This document shows, in pieces, positions 18,372-27,888 of a DNA stretch of 45,534 nt. Numbering within the stretch: position 1 is the first letter of the stretch; the number at the start of each line of letters is the position of its first letter. Below the pieces are notes generated by a model, which was not told the origin of the DNA, made no database searches, and saw nothing but the letters and a program-made list of their open reading frames with translations. Made by a program: the position numbers and the translations under genes. This DNA is from a virus, in IMG/VR virus record IMGVR_UViG_3300017963_002901, positions 1 to 45,534 of that record; one strand, 5' to 3'.

Positions 18372-18772
18372 TGTCAAATAAAGTAATAGTAGCAAAATCA
18401 GGCTATAACGCCTTAACAGAAACTGTACCTGATAACTTAAATTTCAGCTCAGATTACAATACATTGAAATACGAAACATCGGGAAGTGGAACTGCAACTA
18501 TACCTGTTGATCCTAATCCTTTTGTTCAAGAAGATGTAATTGTAACTCACAGTTTAAACTACATACCTTTTTATACTGCTTATATGAAAGAATCAGGACT
18601 AACTAGGTATTATAATATGCCATACAGTATTGCTGATTGGTGGGGCTATATTCACTTTTTCCTTTATTGCACAACTACTCAACTGATATTAAGAACTGAA
18701 ATGAGCAGTAACAATGCAGAATTTGACTTTACTGTATGGTATAAAATATTTAAGAATGATACAGGACTATGA
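18371..18772 (+). CDS. Small virion protein, paralogous module copy 3
   Basis: The protein has 133 residues. The entry AKSGYNALTETVPDNLNFSSDYNTLKY and the VTHSLNYIPFYTAYMKES segment match copy 1 closely, and FTVWYKIF closes the module. The three genes look like a tandem duplication followed by divergence, as is common for receptor-binding parts. ATGA overlap with the next gene. Confidence 0.6.
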   Translation: MSNKVIVAKSGYNALTETVPDNLNFSSDYNTLKYETSGSGTATIPVDPNPFVQEDVIVTHSLNYIPFYTAYMKESGLTRYYNMPYSIADWWGYIHFFLYCTTTQLILRTEMSSNNAEFDFTVWYKIFKNDTGL

Positions 18773-19053
18773 TAATTTTCTACAACAAAAAAACAGGTAA
18801 AATAGTAGGCACAATTAGTGGTAGGATTCATCCTCCTCAACACCTCAAGATGTGGGCTGGTAATAAAAAAGAAACAGACAGGTTAATTGTTAATTGGAAA
18901 CCTGTAAAGACTGAAAAAGGTGTTGATTATGAACCAGTTACCCAAAAAGAATTATTCAAAAAACTAGATAAAAGACAAGCAGATATTTATAAATATGAGG
19001 TAGATATTAAAACTAAAGAACTAAAGTTGCCTAAGAATAGTAATAAAAGTTAA
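18769..19053 (+). CDS. Small hypothetical phage protein
   Basis: This is a 94-residue basic protein with no signal or membrane segment. It starts MIIFYNKKTGKIVGTISGR, a short beta-hairpin-like opening also seen in small tail-associated proteins, and ends in a lysine-rich helix. It is coupled to the preceding virion protein by ATGA. The last codons contain the -35 element of the next promoter, and the stop TAA is part of its -10. Confidence 0.5.
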   Translation: MIIFYNKKTGKIVGTISGRIHPPQHLKMWAGNKKETDRLIVNWKPVKTEKGVDYEPVTQKELFKKLDKRQADIYKYEVDIKTKELKLPKNSNKS

Positions 19054-19056
19054 TCT
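19027..19056 (+). promoter_or_regulatory. Candidate late-class promoter, leaderless
   Basis: TTGCCT at 19027-19032, an 18-base spacer, TAATCT at 19051-19056, then six bases to the ATG at 19063. It lies across the end of the previous gene. Confidence 0.5.
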
Positions 19057-19062
19057 ATATAT

Positions 19063-19779
19063 ATGGACACACTAGCTGATTTCAGACAAGCAATACAAGA
19101 TGATCTAACAGTAGGATCTGAAAGTACACTTTATTCAGTCAATGTTATTGATCGTGCAATAAACAGAGCATACAGGAAATGTGCTGCCCTTTTCCCCTGG
19201 CCTGAAACTGAGGATGCTAAAAAGACTTCAACCCAGGCTAATCAAGAATACTATGATTACCCCTCCAACTGGCTTTCAGATTCTATGTTTAGGTTAGAGG
19301 TAGATGGAGATATCTATGGTGAAGAACCTGATGGAAGTCCTATGGATTATAACGATTACTTGACTTGGAGGAATGATGACTACAACGCTAATAGCACAGA
19401 CAGGAAGTGGGCTAACCAAAAGAGAAGGTTTTTCTTCTATCCAGTTCCTACAAGTGCCGGAAGTTATAACATCCATTGTTGGGGACATATGGTTCCTGAT
19501 GCTTTAAGTACTGATGGAGATGTAACAATATGGTCTTACTCAATGCCTGAAGGGAATGAAGCTATTGTCTTAGAAGCAGTTGCAATTCTCAAAGCCAAAG
19601 GCGAGCAAGAAAAAGCTGGAGAATTTAGAAGTCTTGAAGCAAAACAAATCTTAATAGTATCTTGGGGCAAGATCCAAAAAGAGCAAGGCAAGTATGAAAA
19701 GATCAACCCATTCTTTGATGTTCCCGATTACTTTGGAGATACTAGAGCAGAACTAAAAAATAAAATAGGTCAATTCTAA
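19063..19779 (+). CDS. Head-tail adaptor (P22 gp4-like) candidate
   Basis: The protein has 238 residues. The N-terminal LADFRQAIQDDL and the following VIDRAINRAYRKCAALFPW helix are typical of adaptor proteins that bind below the portal in short-tailed phages. The middle is aromatic and beta-rich, with FFFYPVP and a YNIHCWGH strand. The C-terminus is helical. Position before the two ejection-type proteins supports a connector role. Identification rests on pattern and position only. Confidence 0.55.
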   Translation: MDTLADFRQAIQDDLTVGSESTLYSVNVIDRAINRAYRKCAALFPWPETEDAKKTSTQANQEYYDYPSNWLSDSMFRLEVDGDIYGEEPDGSPMDYNDYLTWRNDDYNANSTDRKWANQKRRFFFYPVPTSAGSYNIHCWGHMVPDALSTDGDVTIWSYSMPEGNEAIVLEAVAILKAKGEQEKAGEFRSLEAKQILIVSWGKIQKEQGKYEKINPFFDVPDYFGDTRAELKNKIGQF

Positions 19780-19780
19780 T

Positions 19781-20908
19781 ATGGCAGTATATTCACCAGA
19801 ACAATTAGGAGTAAAACCTCCATCAGGAGGATTTCAGACTGGTGGATGGTATGAGGGTAGGCAGTATTGGAATGGAACCTTGAGTGAACCGGGAGTAATT
19901 CATCCATCAAGCAACCAACAAGGAGCAGGTCAAGCAGTATCACCAGAAGTAAATGCCTTATCGGCAGCACAGCAGGGGGTTTCCCCTCAACAATTGGAGT
20001 CCTATTTGCAACAACAGAGAGATAAATCTCAAGGCATACAAGGACAAGAGATAGCTCCTGCCCCTGGGGCTGGAACCCCTGGGGCGGGTACTCCTACCGG
20101 CTACGCAGGAGCTATGCCACAGATTTCAACTCCTGAAACGATTAACTTGCCTGAGCTTTATAAAAGTTTAATAGCAAGTTCAGGAATCAAAGAGCTTGAA
20201 ACTAAACTATCAGGTATGGAAAAGGATTACATTGAAGCTAAGGCTGAAATTAACGACAATCCCTTCCTATCAGAAGCTACAAGAGTAGGAAGAATAGCAA
20301 AACTTGAGTCCCTATTTCAGGAGAGGACAGCTAACCTAAGAGGAGATATAGCTACCAAGAAAGCTGATATTGAAACTCAACTTAACTTAGAATCAAGGCA
20401 ATTTGATATTAACTCACAAGTTGCTAAACAGGCATTGGATCAATTCAATACCCTACTTAGTATGGGAGCATTAGATAATGCAAGTGGTGAAGATATTGCA
20501 GGTCTTACAAGGGCAACTGGATTAAGTAGTGAAATGATCTACTCTGCTATACAGGCTAATAAGGCTAAGAATGTTTCTACATCTACAATTTCCTATGACG
20601 ATGGTACTAATCAAGGGTTTGCAATTATAAATGACAAGACTGGAGAGATAATAAGTAAGCAAGTAATAGCTGCAAGTAAACCAAAGGCTGCTTCTGTAAC
20701 TCAACAAAAAGAAGAAGATGAACAAGCAATAAGAAGGGACTTAGAAGCTGAGGCTCAAAGGGGTGCTACCTGGGATGCCTTATACAGATTAGGACTTGGT
20801 TTCCTAGATCCTAACGATATCTATCAAATTTATTTAGCTTATGGAAGATATAGTCCAAGTGAAGAACAACAATACGAAGATCTTAAAAGGTATAGATTAG
20901 TAGAATAA
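19781..20908 (+). CDS. Probable ejection/internal virion protein 1
   Basis: This 375-residue protein has a Gly/Pro/Gln-rich N-terminal 115 residues. A long helical region (about 125-240) rich in Glu, Lys and Gln looks like a coiled coil. The C-terminal part is mixed, ending with DPNDIYQIYLAYGRY. There are no catalytic motifs. Long helical proteins between the adaptor and a giant protein are usually ejected with the DNA in podoviruses, and that is the inferred role. It starts one base after the adaptor stop. Confidence 0.5.
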   Translation: MAVYSPEQLGVKPPSGGFQTGGWYEGRQYWNGTLSEPGVIHPSSNQQGAGQAVSPEVNALSAAQQGVSPQQLESYLQQQRDKSQGIQGQEIAPAPGAGTPGAGTPTGYAGAMPQISTPETINLPELYKSLIASSGIKELETKLSGMEKDYIEAKAEINDNPFLSEATRVGRIAKLESLFQERTANLRGDIATKKADIETQLNLESRQFDINSQVAKQALDQFNTLLSMGALDNASGEDIAGLTRATGLSSEMIYSAIQANKAKNVSTSTISYDDGTNQGFAIINDKTGEIISKQVIAASKPKAASVTQQKEEDEQAIRRDLEAEAQRGATWDALYRLGLGFLDPNDIYQIYLAYGRYSPSEEQQYEDLKRYRLVE

Positions 20909-20914
20909 TATGAC

Positions 20915-23900
20915 ATGGGAGCATTATACGATTCATATCTTTCACGAAAGAAGGGTCAAGGTGGAACCCCAACTGGAAGCTTAGTCCAGGGATCTCAGTA
21001 TGAGGCATATCAAACTAGAAAAGAAAGTGGAATAGCAATAGTCCCTGAAAAAAAAGAGCCTCCTCCAACAGAAGCTCCACAAGTTGAAGAAAAACAAGAA
21101 TTCAGTTTATTTGGAGAACTTAGTAGATTTATCTCTAATAAACTTAACTCTATTGTTCCTGGTGGAACTCAAGCAGGGATAGAAAGAGTTAAAAAGTTAG
21201 TAAAGGAAAGACCGAAAGAACTTTTTTTACCCACAGCCACAGCAGGTGAACCATTTAGACAATATGTAGCAGATACTGGTAAAGCAGCGTTAAATGCCAT
21301 TAAAGGAGCAGGAAAAATTACACCTGCATACATGGCTTACAGAGCAGCAAGTGGTAATCCGATGGGGCCAAAAGAATATGGTAAAGAATTACTAACTTCA
21401 GGACTAGAAGCTATGAATGTTGCTTGGAGAGTTCAACCAGCAGCACCAATTGTAGGAGCAGGATTCGGATCATGGGCAGGAGTTCGTAAATATGTTCAAG
21501 GGAAGATAGATAAAAAACAACTGATACAGTACCCTACAAAAGGTTTAGTTGAGCAACCATTTATAGGTGAAGCAATTACAGATAACATAAAAGTTGCAGA
21601 GGCAATCAACACAGTCTTTATTGTTGGAATGTTTACTAGAGGTATTGCTAAGAAGAAACTAGGAGATATTAAATTAAGAGGGAAAGAGGCAAGTGATATT
21701 AGTAAAACTTTAGGAGTTAAACCCAATGCTTCAATGGAAACTGTAAATAAGAAGTTTAAAGCTGAAATGAAAAAGATCCCTGACACTTTTACTAATGATC
21801 CGATACCAGAGAATCTACAAAGGAGAATGGAATTAACCAATGCTTATAACGCATTTAAAGAATTAAAGTTATTAGACAAGAAGTTTGCACAAGCTTACGA
21901 TTTCCTTAACAAAAGATTTGAAGTGAAAGTTCCAGAGAAGGCTGAGGTAAAGTTACCGAAAGAGTTACCGGAAAAAGCAGGAGTAGAAGCTCCAAAGGTC
22001 GAGAAGCCCAAAGAGGTAAAGCCTGTTGAAAAACCGCAAATTACCGCAAAAAAGAAGGTATCCCCTACTCCGAAGAAGGTGTCTAAGGTTGAGCCTAAAA
22101 AACCCTCTCCCCCATCGAAAAAGATAACATATGACCGCAAAAAGGGATTAGTATTAGAACCAACTAGGGCTAAAGAAACCAAGAAAAAAACACAAAGAGA
22201 AGCGGAAATTGAGGAAATGAAAAAACTCGCTGATGCTGTTGGTTTTGAAGGCCCAATGAATATAAGTTTTGGAACAAAAACAGGGTATAAAAGACCAAAA
22301 GTAGGGAAAGTAGAGTTCAGAACAATCCTTCAAGCAGAACCAGAGTTTAGAGAAAATCCTATATTGAAAGTGAATAAAAACAAAGAGCTAGTTTGGAAAG
22401 GAACAAAAACTCAATTTAAAATAAAACCAGGAGGAGCAAGTCTTTTAGCAGAAGGGCTAAAGCCTGGAGATTCAATAAGAGTAGATGAAGAAGCAATAAA
22501 AACAGGTGGTAGGAAAATGCAAATGAGAGTTTACCGAGGAAATGAAGTCTATGCTTCAACAGATAAATTTGCGGATCTTGAAAACTTAACTCAAAAGAAA
22601 GATCTAAAAGTAGTTGAGTTCCCGGAAATGGTAAGAATGGCTAGAGATATAATGGGAGAAGCTCCAATAATTAAAATGCCAAGATTCAGGCCATCAATGG
22701 GGGGTTATCCATTAGGACTATTTAAACCTGTAGGTAAAGGAAGAATACAACTTAATCCTGAAGTTTTTAAAGATGAATCTCAGGCAGCTAAAACTTTAGC
22801 ACATGAGATGGGACACATGGCAGACTACTTCCCCAACTTATCAATGAAAAGAGGAAACATTGTAGGAAGGATTGCAACTCTTAATAAAAATATGAAAGAT
22901 CTTTATGGAGATCTAAGCAACAAGGCCATAAGAGAAGAACTGAAAGCTTTGTCAGAAAAATGGAAGCCATATCAAGGAGCTTCAAAATCATATATTAAGT
23001 ATAGAGAATCATCAGTTGAACTATATGCAGATGCAGTTAGCGTATTATTTAATGATCCAGCTTTACTTAAAAGGGATGCTCCCAAATTCTATAAGGGCTT
23101 CTTTGAATACATGGACAGAAAACCATCAGTTAAAGAGAACTTTGAAAAGACATGGGAGCTTCTTAATCAAGGAGATGACGCAGTATTTAAAGCTAGGGAT
23201 GCTGAGTTAAACAGGAGCTTTGAAAAAGGTGAAGAAGCATTTGCAGCCAAGTATCTTGATAAACAGAAAAGAAAAACAAGCTTGATGTATCAAGTAAAGT
23301 TATTATTTGATGACAAGAATACTCCAATAATAGACAAAATTAACAAGTTAAGAAAGACAGGAACTGAGATTCCATCAGATCTTAATCCTGATTACGCCTT
23401 AAAAGGACTTCTCTACTCTGATGGTAAACTTAAAAACTATGTCAATAATACATTCCAGCCAGTATTTGCCAAAACCCAACAAGTAGCTGATGGATGGAAT
23501 GAATTTGGAAAAATACTATTTTATGAAAGGGTAATAAATGAAAGAGGAGAACTTGCTAATCCTCAAGGGTATAGTCCTACTACTGCCAAGAAGCAGTTAG
23601 ACACCATGAAGAAAAATATGAGTAGTGAGGACTGGAGTACCTTACAAGATGCCAAAAAGTTATTTAGAAAAGCAGTTAAAAAGTCTAATAAATATGCAAA
23701 GGAAAACGAATACTACTCCCCGGAACTGATAAAACAAATAGAAGCTAATCCATCTTATGCAACTTATCAAGTCGTTGATTATCTTGATACCTATATAACA
23801 CCTAGAGTTTATAAGCAAAAAGGGACTTTAAAAGATATTGCCAATCCTGCAACTTCTACTGTAATGAAGCTGGTTAGTGTAAGAAAAGCAATTGAAAGAA

Positions 23901-25804
23901 ACAATGTAAAGAAGCTTAATATGGAGTTCTTGAACGAGCATTTCCCGGAAAGTATAGAAAAAGCAAAAACTAGATGGAATGGCAAGAACCTAGATATAAC
24001 TCAACCCAAAGATCCTGACATGGGGTTAGTAATAGTAATAGAAGAAGGTAAACCTCAAGGATACTATGTAGAAAAAGACATAGCCGAGATGCTTAACTAT
24101 ACAAGCAACCGAACTCTAGAAGCAGCAGCTAAAGTATCAAGAACAATATCACAAAGCAAATTCTATAGACCTCTATTTACAAGTTACAATGTAGGATTCC
24201 AAACATTTAACTTTGTTCGAGATATTACAAGGGCATGGAAGAACTATCCCCATCAGACACTTGCAGAGGTTCCTTTATCGCCTATATTTGATGCTTATAG
24301 AGTAGGTAGAGGATATATAAAAGCAGTTAAACCTTCTTATAAAAGAGTTGTCGATAAGCCTGATGTTTTGATACAGGAAATGGAAAACGCAAATATTCTA
24401 GGAGTTACCTACGGAGATATTTATGGAGGGCAGGTTGAACCTGAAGCAAAACAGATTGAAAGAGTTTTAAGCAAATATGGAGCTATAGAGCCTACTAAAA
24501 AGCCGGTAGTTTTAAGACCTTTTTCTTGGGGATTAGACAAAATTCAAGCAGTAGGAGATTTTATTGAAACACTGCCTAAAGTTGCAGGATACATAGAATT
24601 AAAAGGGTCTATACCTGAAGCTGAACTTGCAGAGTATATTAGAACTGCTATTGGATCTCCTGCTTTTAGAGTTGGTGGAACAGCTACACCAGTTACTAAC
24701 AATATCTTTTTATTCTCAAATGCAATTAAAGAAGGTATCAAAACTGATATTAGAGTTGCCACAGGTAAAAAGGGTAGAGCTACAGGGGCAGGATTTTGGT
24801 GGAAAACAATAATTAGAGATTTCCTGCCTAAGTTTATTATGGCAGCCACAGCAGGAGGTTATTTCGGAAAGGAACTGAAAGAGATAATGGATGGAGCAAG
24901 TGAGTACGATAAAACAAACTACACCATCATACCTTTAGGCATAGATGAAAATGGAAAATCTGTATATTACAGACTACCTAGTGATGAAACAGGAAGGTTT
25001 TTAGGAGGACTTTTGTGGAAATCTATAAACATCAATAAAGATACAGCCACGCCTGAGAGTATAGCTCAGATCTTCTCATTTGGAGCAGGACAGTTTCCTA
25101 ATCTATCGCCTTCATATACGGGGGCAGGAGCATTAAGCCAATATCTATCAGGCAAGAACCCATACGATAGTTATAGAGGCAGATATATCATCCCTGAAAC
25201 TACATTTAAAGCTGGAATGAGTGAATCGTGGCCGAAAATGAGAGATTGGCTTTTAAAGAATCAGGGACTAGGTGTCTTTTACCCTACATATAAACCTGAA
25301 GATCCAACAGACCTTGAGAAGATACTCACAAAACCATTCTTATCAAACATTCTAGGTAGATGGGTAAGGGTTAGTGATTATGGCAAGACCGAGAAGTTAA
25401 GAGCTATTTCCAAAGACATTGAGAAGGAAAGATCAAAAAGACTGCTCCGGGAAAGGGAAATAATTGATGATGCTATTAAAGAATATAAAAGTGGTAAAAC
25501 CAGTAAATTCCAACTTGAAAAAAGAATTGTTAAAGATATTGTGGGAGATCCTCCATATACAAAGGATAGAAAAACCAAACAGACCAACACTATTAAGAAG
25601 TTTAGGATAGGCATAATTAGAGGTGAAGGTGATGTCAATATGAACTCACTTATAGATGCCAATACCAATGCAGAGAAGGTTGAACTCTTGCTTGAGATTA
25701 AAAAGAAGTTAAGTGATAAGGACTTTGATGAATTGTTAAATGTTGCAAAGAAAAACAAGATTATAAGCAACGATGTTATTAAAGAATACAAAAAGCAAAT
25801 TTAG
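20915..25804 (+). CDS. Giant polyvalent virion protein with zincin motif
   Basis: The protein has 1629 residues. Visible parts: an N-terminal region of short helices; a J-domain-like stretch (about 258-320: LGVKPNAS...ELTNAYNAFKEL) in which the HPD tripeptide reads IPD; a Lys/Pro-rich linker (about 345-430); a zincin-like metalloprotease motif HEMGH (H630, E631, H634) with a downstream ESSVELYADAVSVL helix that could supply the third ligand; long helical regions; and an FNFVRDITRAWKNYP segment resembling the LPD38 part of phage polyvalent proteins. Such proteins travel in the virion and act in the new host. Protease activity is inferred from the motif alone. Confidence 0.6.
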   Translation: MGALYDSYLSRKKGQGGTPTGSLVQGSQYEAYQTRKESGIAIVPEKKEPPPTEAPQVEEKQEFSLFGELSRFISNKLNSIVPGGTQAGIERVKKLVKERPKELFLPTATAGEPFRQYVADTGKAALNAIKGAGKITPAYMAYRAASGNPMGPKEYGKELLTSGLEAMNVAWRVQPAAPIVGAGFGSWAGVRKYVQGKIDKKQLIQYPTKGLVEQPFIGEAITDNIKVAEAINTVFIVGMFTRGIAKKKLGDIKLRGKEASDISKTLGVKPNASMETVNKKFKAEMKKIPDTFTNDPIPENLQRRMELTNAYNAFKELKLLDKKFAQAYDFLNKRFEVKVPEKAEVKLPKELPEKAGVEAPKVEKPKEVKPVEKPQITAKKKVSPTPKKVSKVEPKKPSPPSKKITYDRKKGLVLEPTRAKETKKKTQREAEIEEMKKLADAVGFEGPMNISFGTKTGYKRPKVGKVEFRTILQAEPEFRENPILKVNKNKELVWKGTKTQFKIKPGGASLLAEGLKPGDSIRVDEEAIKTGGRKMQMRVYRGNEVYASTDKFADLENLTQKKDLKVVEFPEMVRMARDIMGEAPIIKMPRFRPSMGGYPLGLFKPVGKGRIQLNPEVFKDESQAAKTLAHEMGHMADYFPNLSMKRGNIVGRIATLNKNMKDLYGDLSNKAIREELKALSEKWKPYQGASKSYIKYRESSVELYADAVSVLFNDPALLKRDAPKFYKGFFEYMDRKPSVKENFEKTWELLNQGDDAVFKARDAELNRSFEKGEEAFAAKYLDKQKRKTSLMYQVKLLFDDKNTPIIDKINKLRKTGTEIPSDLNPDYALKGLLYSDGKLKNYVNNTFQPVFAKTQQVADGWNEFGKILFYERVINERGELANPQGYSPTTAKKQLDTMKKNMSSEDWSTLQDAKKLFRKAVKKSNKYAKENEYYSPELIKQIEANPSYATYQVVDYLDTYITPRVYKQKGTLKDIANPATSTVMKLVSVRKAIERNNVKKLNMEFLNEHFPESIEKAKTRWNGKNLDITQPKDPDMGLVIVIEEGKPQGYYVEKDIAEMLNYTSNRTLEAAAKVSRTISQSKFYRPLFTSYNVGFQTFNFVRDITRAWKNYPHQTLAEVPLSPIFDAYRVGRGYIKAVKPSYKRVVDKPDVLIQEMENANILGVTYGDIYGGQVEPEAKQIERVLSKYGAIEPTKKPVVLRPFSWGLDKIQAVGDFIETLPKVAGYIELKGSIPEAELAEYIRTAIGSPAFRVGGTATPVTNNIFLFSNAIKEGIKTDIRVATGKKGRATGAGFWWKTIIRDFLPKFIMAATAGGYFGKELKEIMDGASEYDKTNYTIIPLGIDENGKSVYYRLPSDETGRFLGGLLWKSININKDTATPESIAQIFSFGAGQFPNLSPSYTGAGALSQYLSGKNPYDSYRGRYIIPETTFKAGMSESWPKMRDWLLKNQGLGVFYPTYKPEDPTDLEKILTKPFLSNILGRWVRVSDYGKTEKLRAISKDIEKERSKRLLREREIIDDAIKEYKSGKTSKFQLEKRIVKDIVGDPPYTKDRKTKQTNTIKKFRIGIIRGEGDVNMNSLIDANTNAEKVELLLEIKKKLSDKDFDELLNVAKKNKIISNDVIKEYKKQI

Positions 25805-25894
25805 TTTGATTGACATGATCTATATCATTTTATGGTTCTTGGCAATCTTCTTGCCTAACTCTACAGAGTTTTGGTTGCCTATAAAGTAATCAAT

Positions 25895-26110
25895 ATGCAA
25901 AAATATAATATGGTAAAAAACAACGACACAATTAAATGGAGGGTAGAACAGCTTGAAAGGTGTATGAAGGAGGTTGATAATAAAGTAGATCAGATATTAA
26001 CGAACCACTTGCCCCATTTAGATAGTAGGATATCAAGACTTACCTGGTTAGCCGGACTTAACCTTTTTGCCATATTAGCAGGGATAGTAATTGCATTATT
26101 ACTTAGATGA
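25895..26110 (+). CDS. XhlA-like membrane protein
   Basis: The protein has about 71 residues. A coiled-coil-like helix (IKWRVEQLERCMKEVDNKVD) is followed by one C-terminal membrane segment (LFAILAGIVIALLL) and a final Arg. This is the layout of XhlA/haemolysin-type lysis partners. Candidate starts are ATG 25895 and ATG 25910; an in-frame TTG at 25871 also exists. The gene ends ATGA over the peptidase start, which places it at the head of the lysis cassette. Confidence 0.65.
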   Translation: MQKYNMVKNNDTIKWRVEQLERCMKEVDNKVDQILTNHLPHLDSRISRLTWLAGLNLFAILAGIVIALLLR

Positions 26111-27003
26111 AATTAAATATACAGCCTTTGGGACAGAGGGATCCGAGGTGGAAAGATCAGAAGCTAGGCAATTCCACGACTAGGACAATAGGGACTGATG
26201 GTTGTTTGCTGGTTTGCCATACCATGATGCTTAATTACTATGGCCATAACTATACCCCTGCAACTTTAAATACTGAATATAAGCAAGGTGGAGCATTTGT
26301 AGGAGCTTTGATTTTATTTCACAAGCCTGCTGAAATAATTGATGACTTGACTGCTGATGAAATGTATAATTGTCTTACAGAACCTTGTGATGTTGCAAAA
26401 ATTGATAAGTATCTAGTAAGTGAACGGAAACCAGTTATCGCATTTGTAGATAATGTCAGTTCAGATAACGTCCCGGATCACTTTGTTTTAATAATAGGAA
26501 AAGATGAAAATAACAAATATCTCGTTAATGATCCCTGGACAGGGGAAACAGTTTACTTTCATGCGGTATGGGGAGATGATCCTGCACGATATATATACGG
26601 ACTTAGGCTTTACTCAGGGCCAGTTCCCGAAACAGATTGCCAAGAGAAATTGGCTGAAGCACAGGCGAAACTTGCGGAGGTTAATAGGTTATTATCGGAT
26701 AAAGCGGATGAAGTATCTATACTCCAGAATGAAATCCTTGATAAAGACACTAAAATTAAAACACTCAAGACGCAGATTGATGAAGAAAGAAAAAAACATT
26801 CTGAGGAGATTTACCAGAAAAACAAGGAAATTGCTACCCTTAAACAGACTTCTGAAAAAGTTGAAGGGCTTGAAAAGCAGGTAGAGTCCCTCCAGAAGGA
26901 AAATAAACAGCTTAAAATTGATCTAACAGCTTCACAGGCAGGAAATTTGACCACATTATCGCTTTGGGAATTCATTAAAGTTAAATATTTCAATAGGGGG
27001 TGA
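26107..27003 (+). CDS. C39-type cysteine peptidase-fold endolysin candidate
   Basis: The protein has 298 residues. The N-terminal domain has the papain-like C39_2 layout: QRDPRW at 10-15, the nucleophile in GTDGC (C33), DHFVLIIG with H125, and VNDPWTG with D142. From about 172 to 280 the protein is a long coiled coil. C39_2 domains occur in phage lysins and in bacteriocin processing. Here the XhlA-like gene before it and the holin-like gene after it argue for peptidoglycan cleavage. No signal peptide is seen, so release through the holin is expected. Confidence 0.65.
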   Translation: MKLNIQPLGQRDPRWKDQKLGNSTTRTIGTDGCLLVCHTMMLNYYGHNYTPATLNTEYKQGGAFVGALILFHKPAEIIDDLTADEMYNCLTEPCDVAKIDKYLVSERKPVIAFVDNVSSDNVPDHFVLIIGKDENNKYLVNDPWTGETVYFHAVWGDDPARYIYGLRLYSGPVPETDCQEKLAEAQAKLAEVNRLLSDKADEVSILQNEILDKDTKIKTLKTQIDEERKKHSEEIYQKNKEIATLKQTSEKVEGLEKQVESLQKENKQLKIDLTASQAGNLTTLSLWEFIKVKYFNRG

Positions 27004-27008
27004 TAATT

Positions 27009-27218
27009 ATGGCAAGAAAAATAACATTATCAGATGTAACAAAAAAACAATTGAAGATTCTTGGTTATTTGGTAGCTTCTGCAGGACTGGCTTATGTCTT
27101 GGTTATAGTATCAGCAAGACCAGAAGCCATCTATCTAACACCAGTTATCAACTTTTTAATATATTGGGTTAAGTTAGAATTAAACAAAGAAGGATATTTA
27201 CAGGCGTTAAGAAAATAA
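27009..27218 (+). CDS. Holin-like protein, two membrane segments
   Basis: This 69-residue protein has two hydrophobic helices (LGYLVASAGLAYVLVIVS and AIYLTPVINFLIYWV) separated by a short loop and ending with charged residues, as in small holins. The ATG at 27009 is chosen because GGGGGTGA at 26996-27003 lies at normal Shine-Dalgarno distance; a frame start at 27000 is possible. It directly follows the C39 peptidase. Confidence 0.7.
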   Translation: MARKITLSDVTKKQLKILGYLVASAGLAYVLVIVSARPEAIYLTPVINFLIYWVKLELNKEGYLQALRK

Positions 27219-27222
27219 TAAT

Positions 27223-27771
27223 GTGGCTTTTAAAGAAAGAACTAGAGAATATTGGCATGAGGTCGCTGACCATAAATGCCAATATGAGTATTGGGATGAA
27301 GAAAAGGATATGTGGATAGAATGTCATAAACCTTCTAAGCACGTTCACCATGTTATCCCCGAAAGTACAACTCTCGCTAGAGGGGATGACCCTGAGCGTA
27401 ATGTTGGTATGCCCCTATGCGAAGAACACCATGTAAGAAACCTCGAAGGTGAACCCCACGATAACGACTCTAGCTTCCACCCTGACTATGGCTATGCCTA
27501 TAAAGGCTACCATTTTTGGAAAACTCAAAAGGATAGATTCGGAAAAAGAGCAGCAGGAAAATCTCCATTCCAGGAAGTAGCAGAAGAACATAAACGAAAA
27601 GCGGAAAAGGGTGAACGAAGTCATACAGGGACTGATGAAATAGATCAATACTATATAGATAAGATGAGGAACAAAGCCACCAAATACAATGCGGTTACAG
27701 GGAAAAAGAAACCCAGAACTGCACAGCATCCTAAAACAGATAGGAGCAAAAAGTGGTGGAATAAAATATAA
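27223..27771 (+). CDS. HNH endonuclease
   Basis: This 182-residue protein has an HNH (beta-beta-alpha metal) core. Seen: HKCQYEYW with a first Cys, a second Cys in IECHKPS, the catalytic HVHHVIP, an RNVGMPLCEEHH helix, then a basic tail. It starts with GTG at 27223, because the nearby ATG at 27221 is out of frame. HNH proteins serve in phage packaging or as free-standing homing nucleases. Its location between lysis genes, far from the terminase, favours a free-standing or mobile nuclease. Confidence 0.7.
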   Translation: MAFKERTREYWHEVADHKCQYEYWDEEKDMWIECHKPSKHVHHVIPESTTLARGDDPERNVGMPLCEEHHVRNLEGEPHDNDSSFHPDYGYAYKGYHFWKTQKDRFGKRAAGKSPFQEVAEEHKRKAEKGERSHTGTDEIDQYYIDKMRNKATKYNAVTGKKKPRTAQHPKTDRSKKWWNKI

Positions 27772-27782
27772 AAGGAGGATAG

Positions 27783-27878
27783 ATGAAAACCGTCCTGGTT
27801 TGGATAACTGGTGTGATGGCTGGAGCTATGAGCATAATCCTGATCGATTACATATATATTTATCTAAAAAGGAGGTGA
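27783..27878 (+). CDS. 31-residue membrane peptide
   Basis: This is a very short gene with a strong AAAGGAGG site at 27771-27778 and an ATG four bases later. The product is one hydrophobic helix (VLVWITGVMAGAMSIILI) ending in YLKRR, a typical inner-membrane topology with a positive cytoplasmic end. It probably belongs to the lysis cassette as a holin helper or regulator, which is inference. The final codons overlap a second perfect AAGGAGGTGATC. Confidence 0.5.
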   Translation: MKTVLVWITGVMAGAMSIILIDYIYIYLKRR

Positions 27879-27888
27879 TCTAACTCTA

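Noticed and set aside
25810-25832. TTGACA before the lysis cassette
   Set aside because: No acceptable -10 at 15-19 bases; TGGTTC or ATGGTT would be needed.
25815-25889. 24-codon hydrophobic frame in the gap before the XhlA-like gene
   Set aside because: It could be a membrane peptide, but there is no ribosome site or promoter, and a 24-codon frame in AT-rich DNA is expected by chance.
27689-27883. 64-codon frame overlapping the HNH gene end and the membrane peptide
   Set aside because: No ribosome site for it, and two better-supported genes share the bases. The strong AAAGGAGG serves the ATG at 27783.
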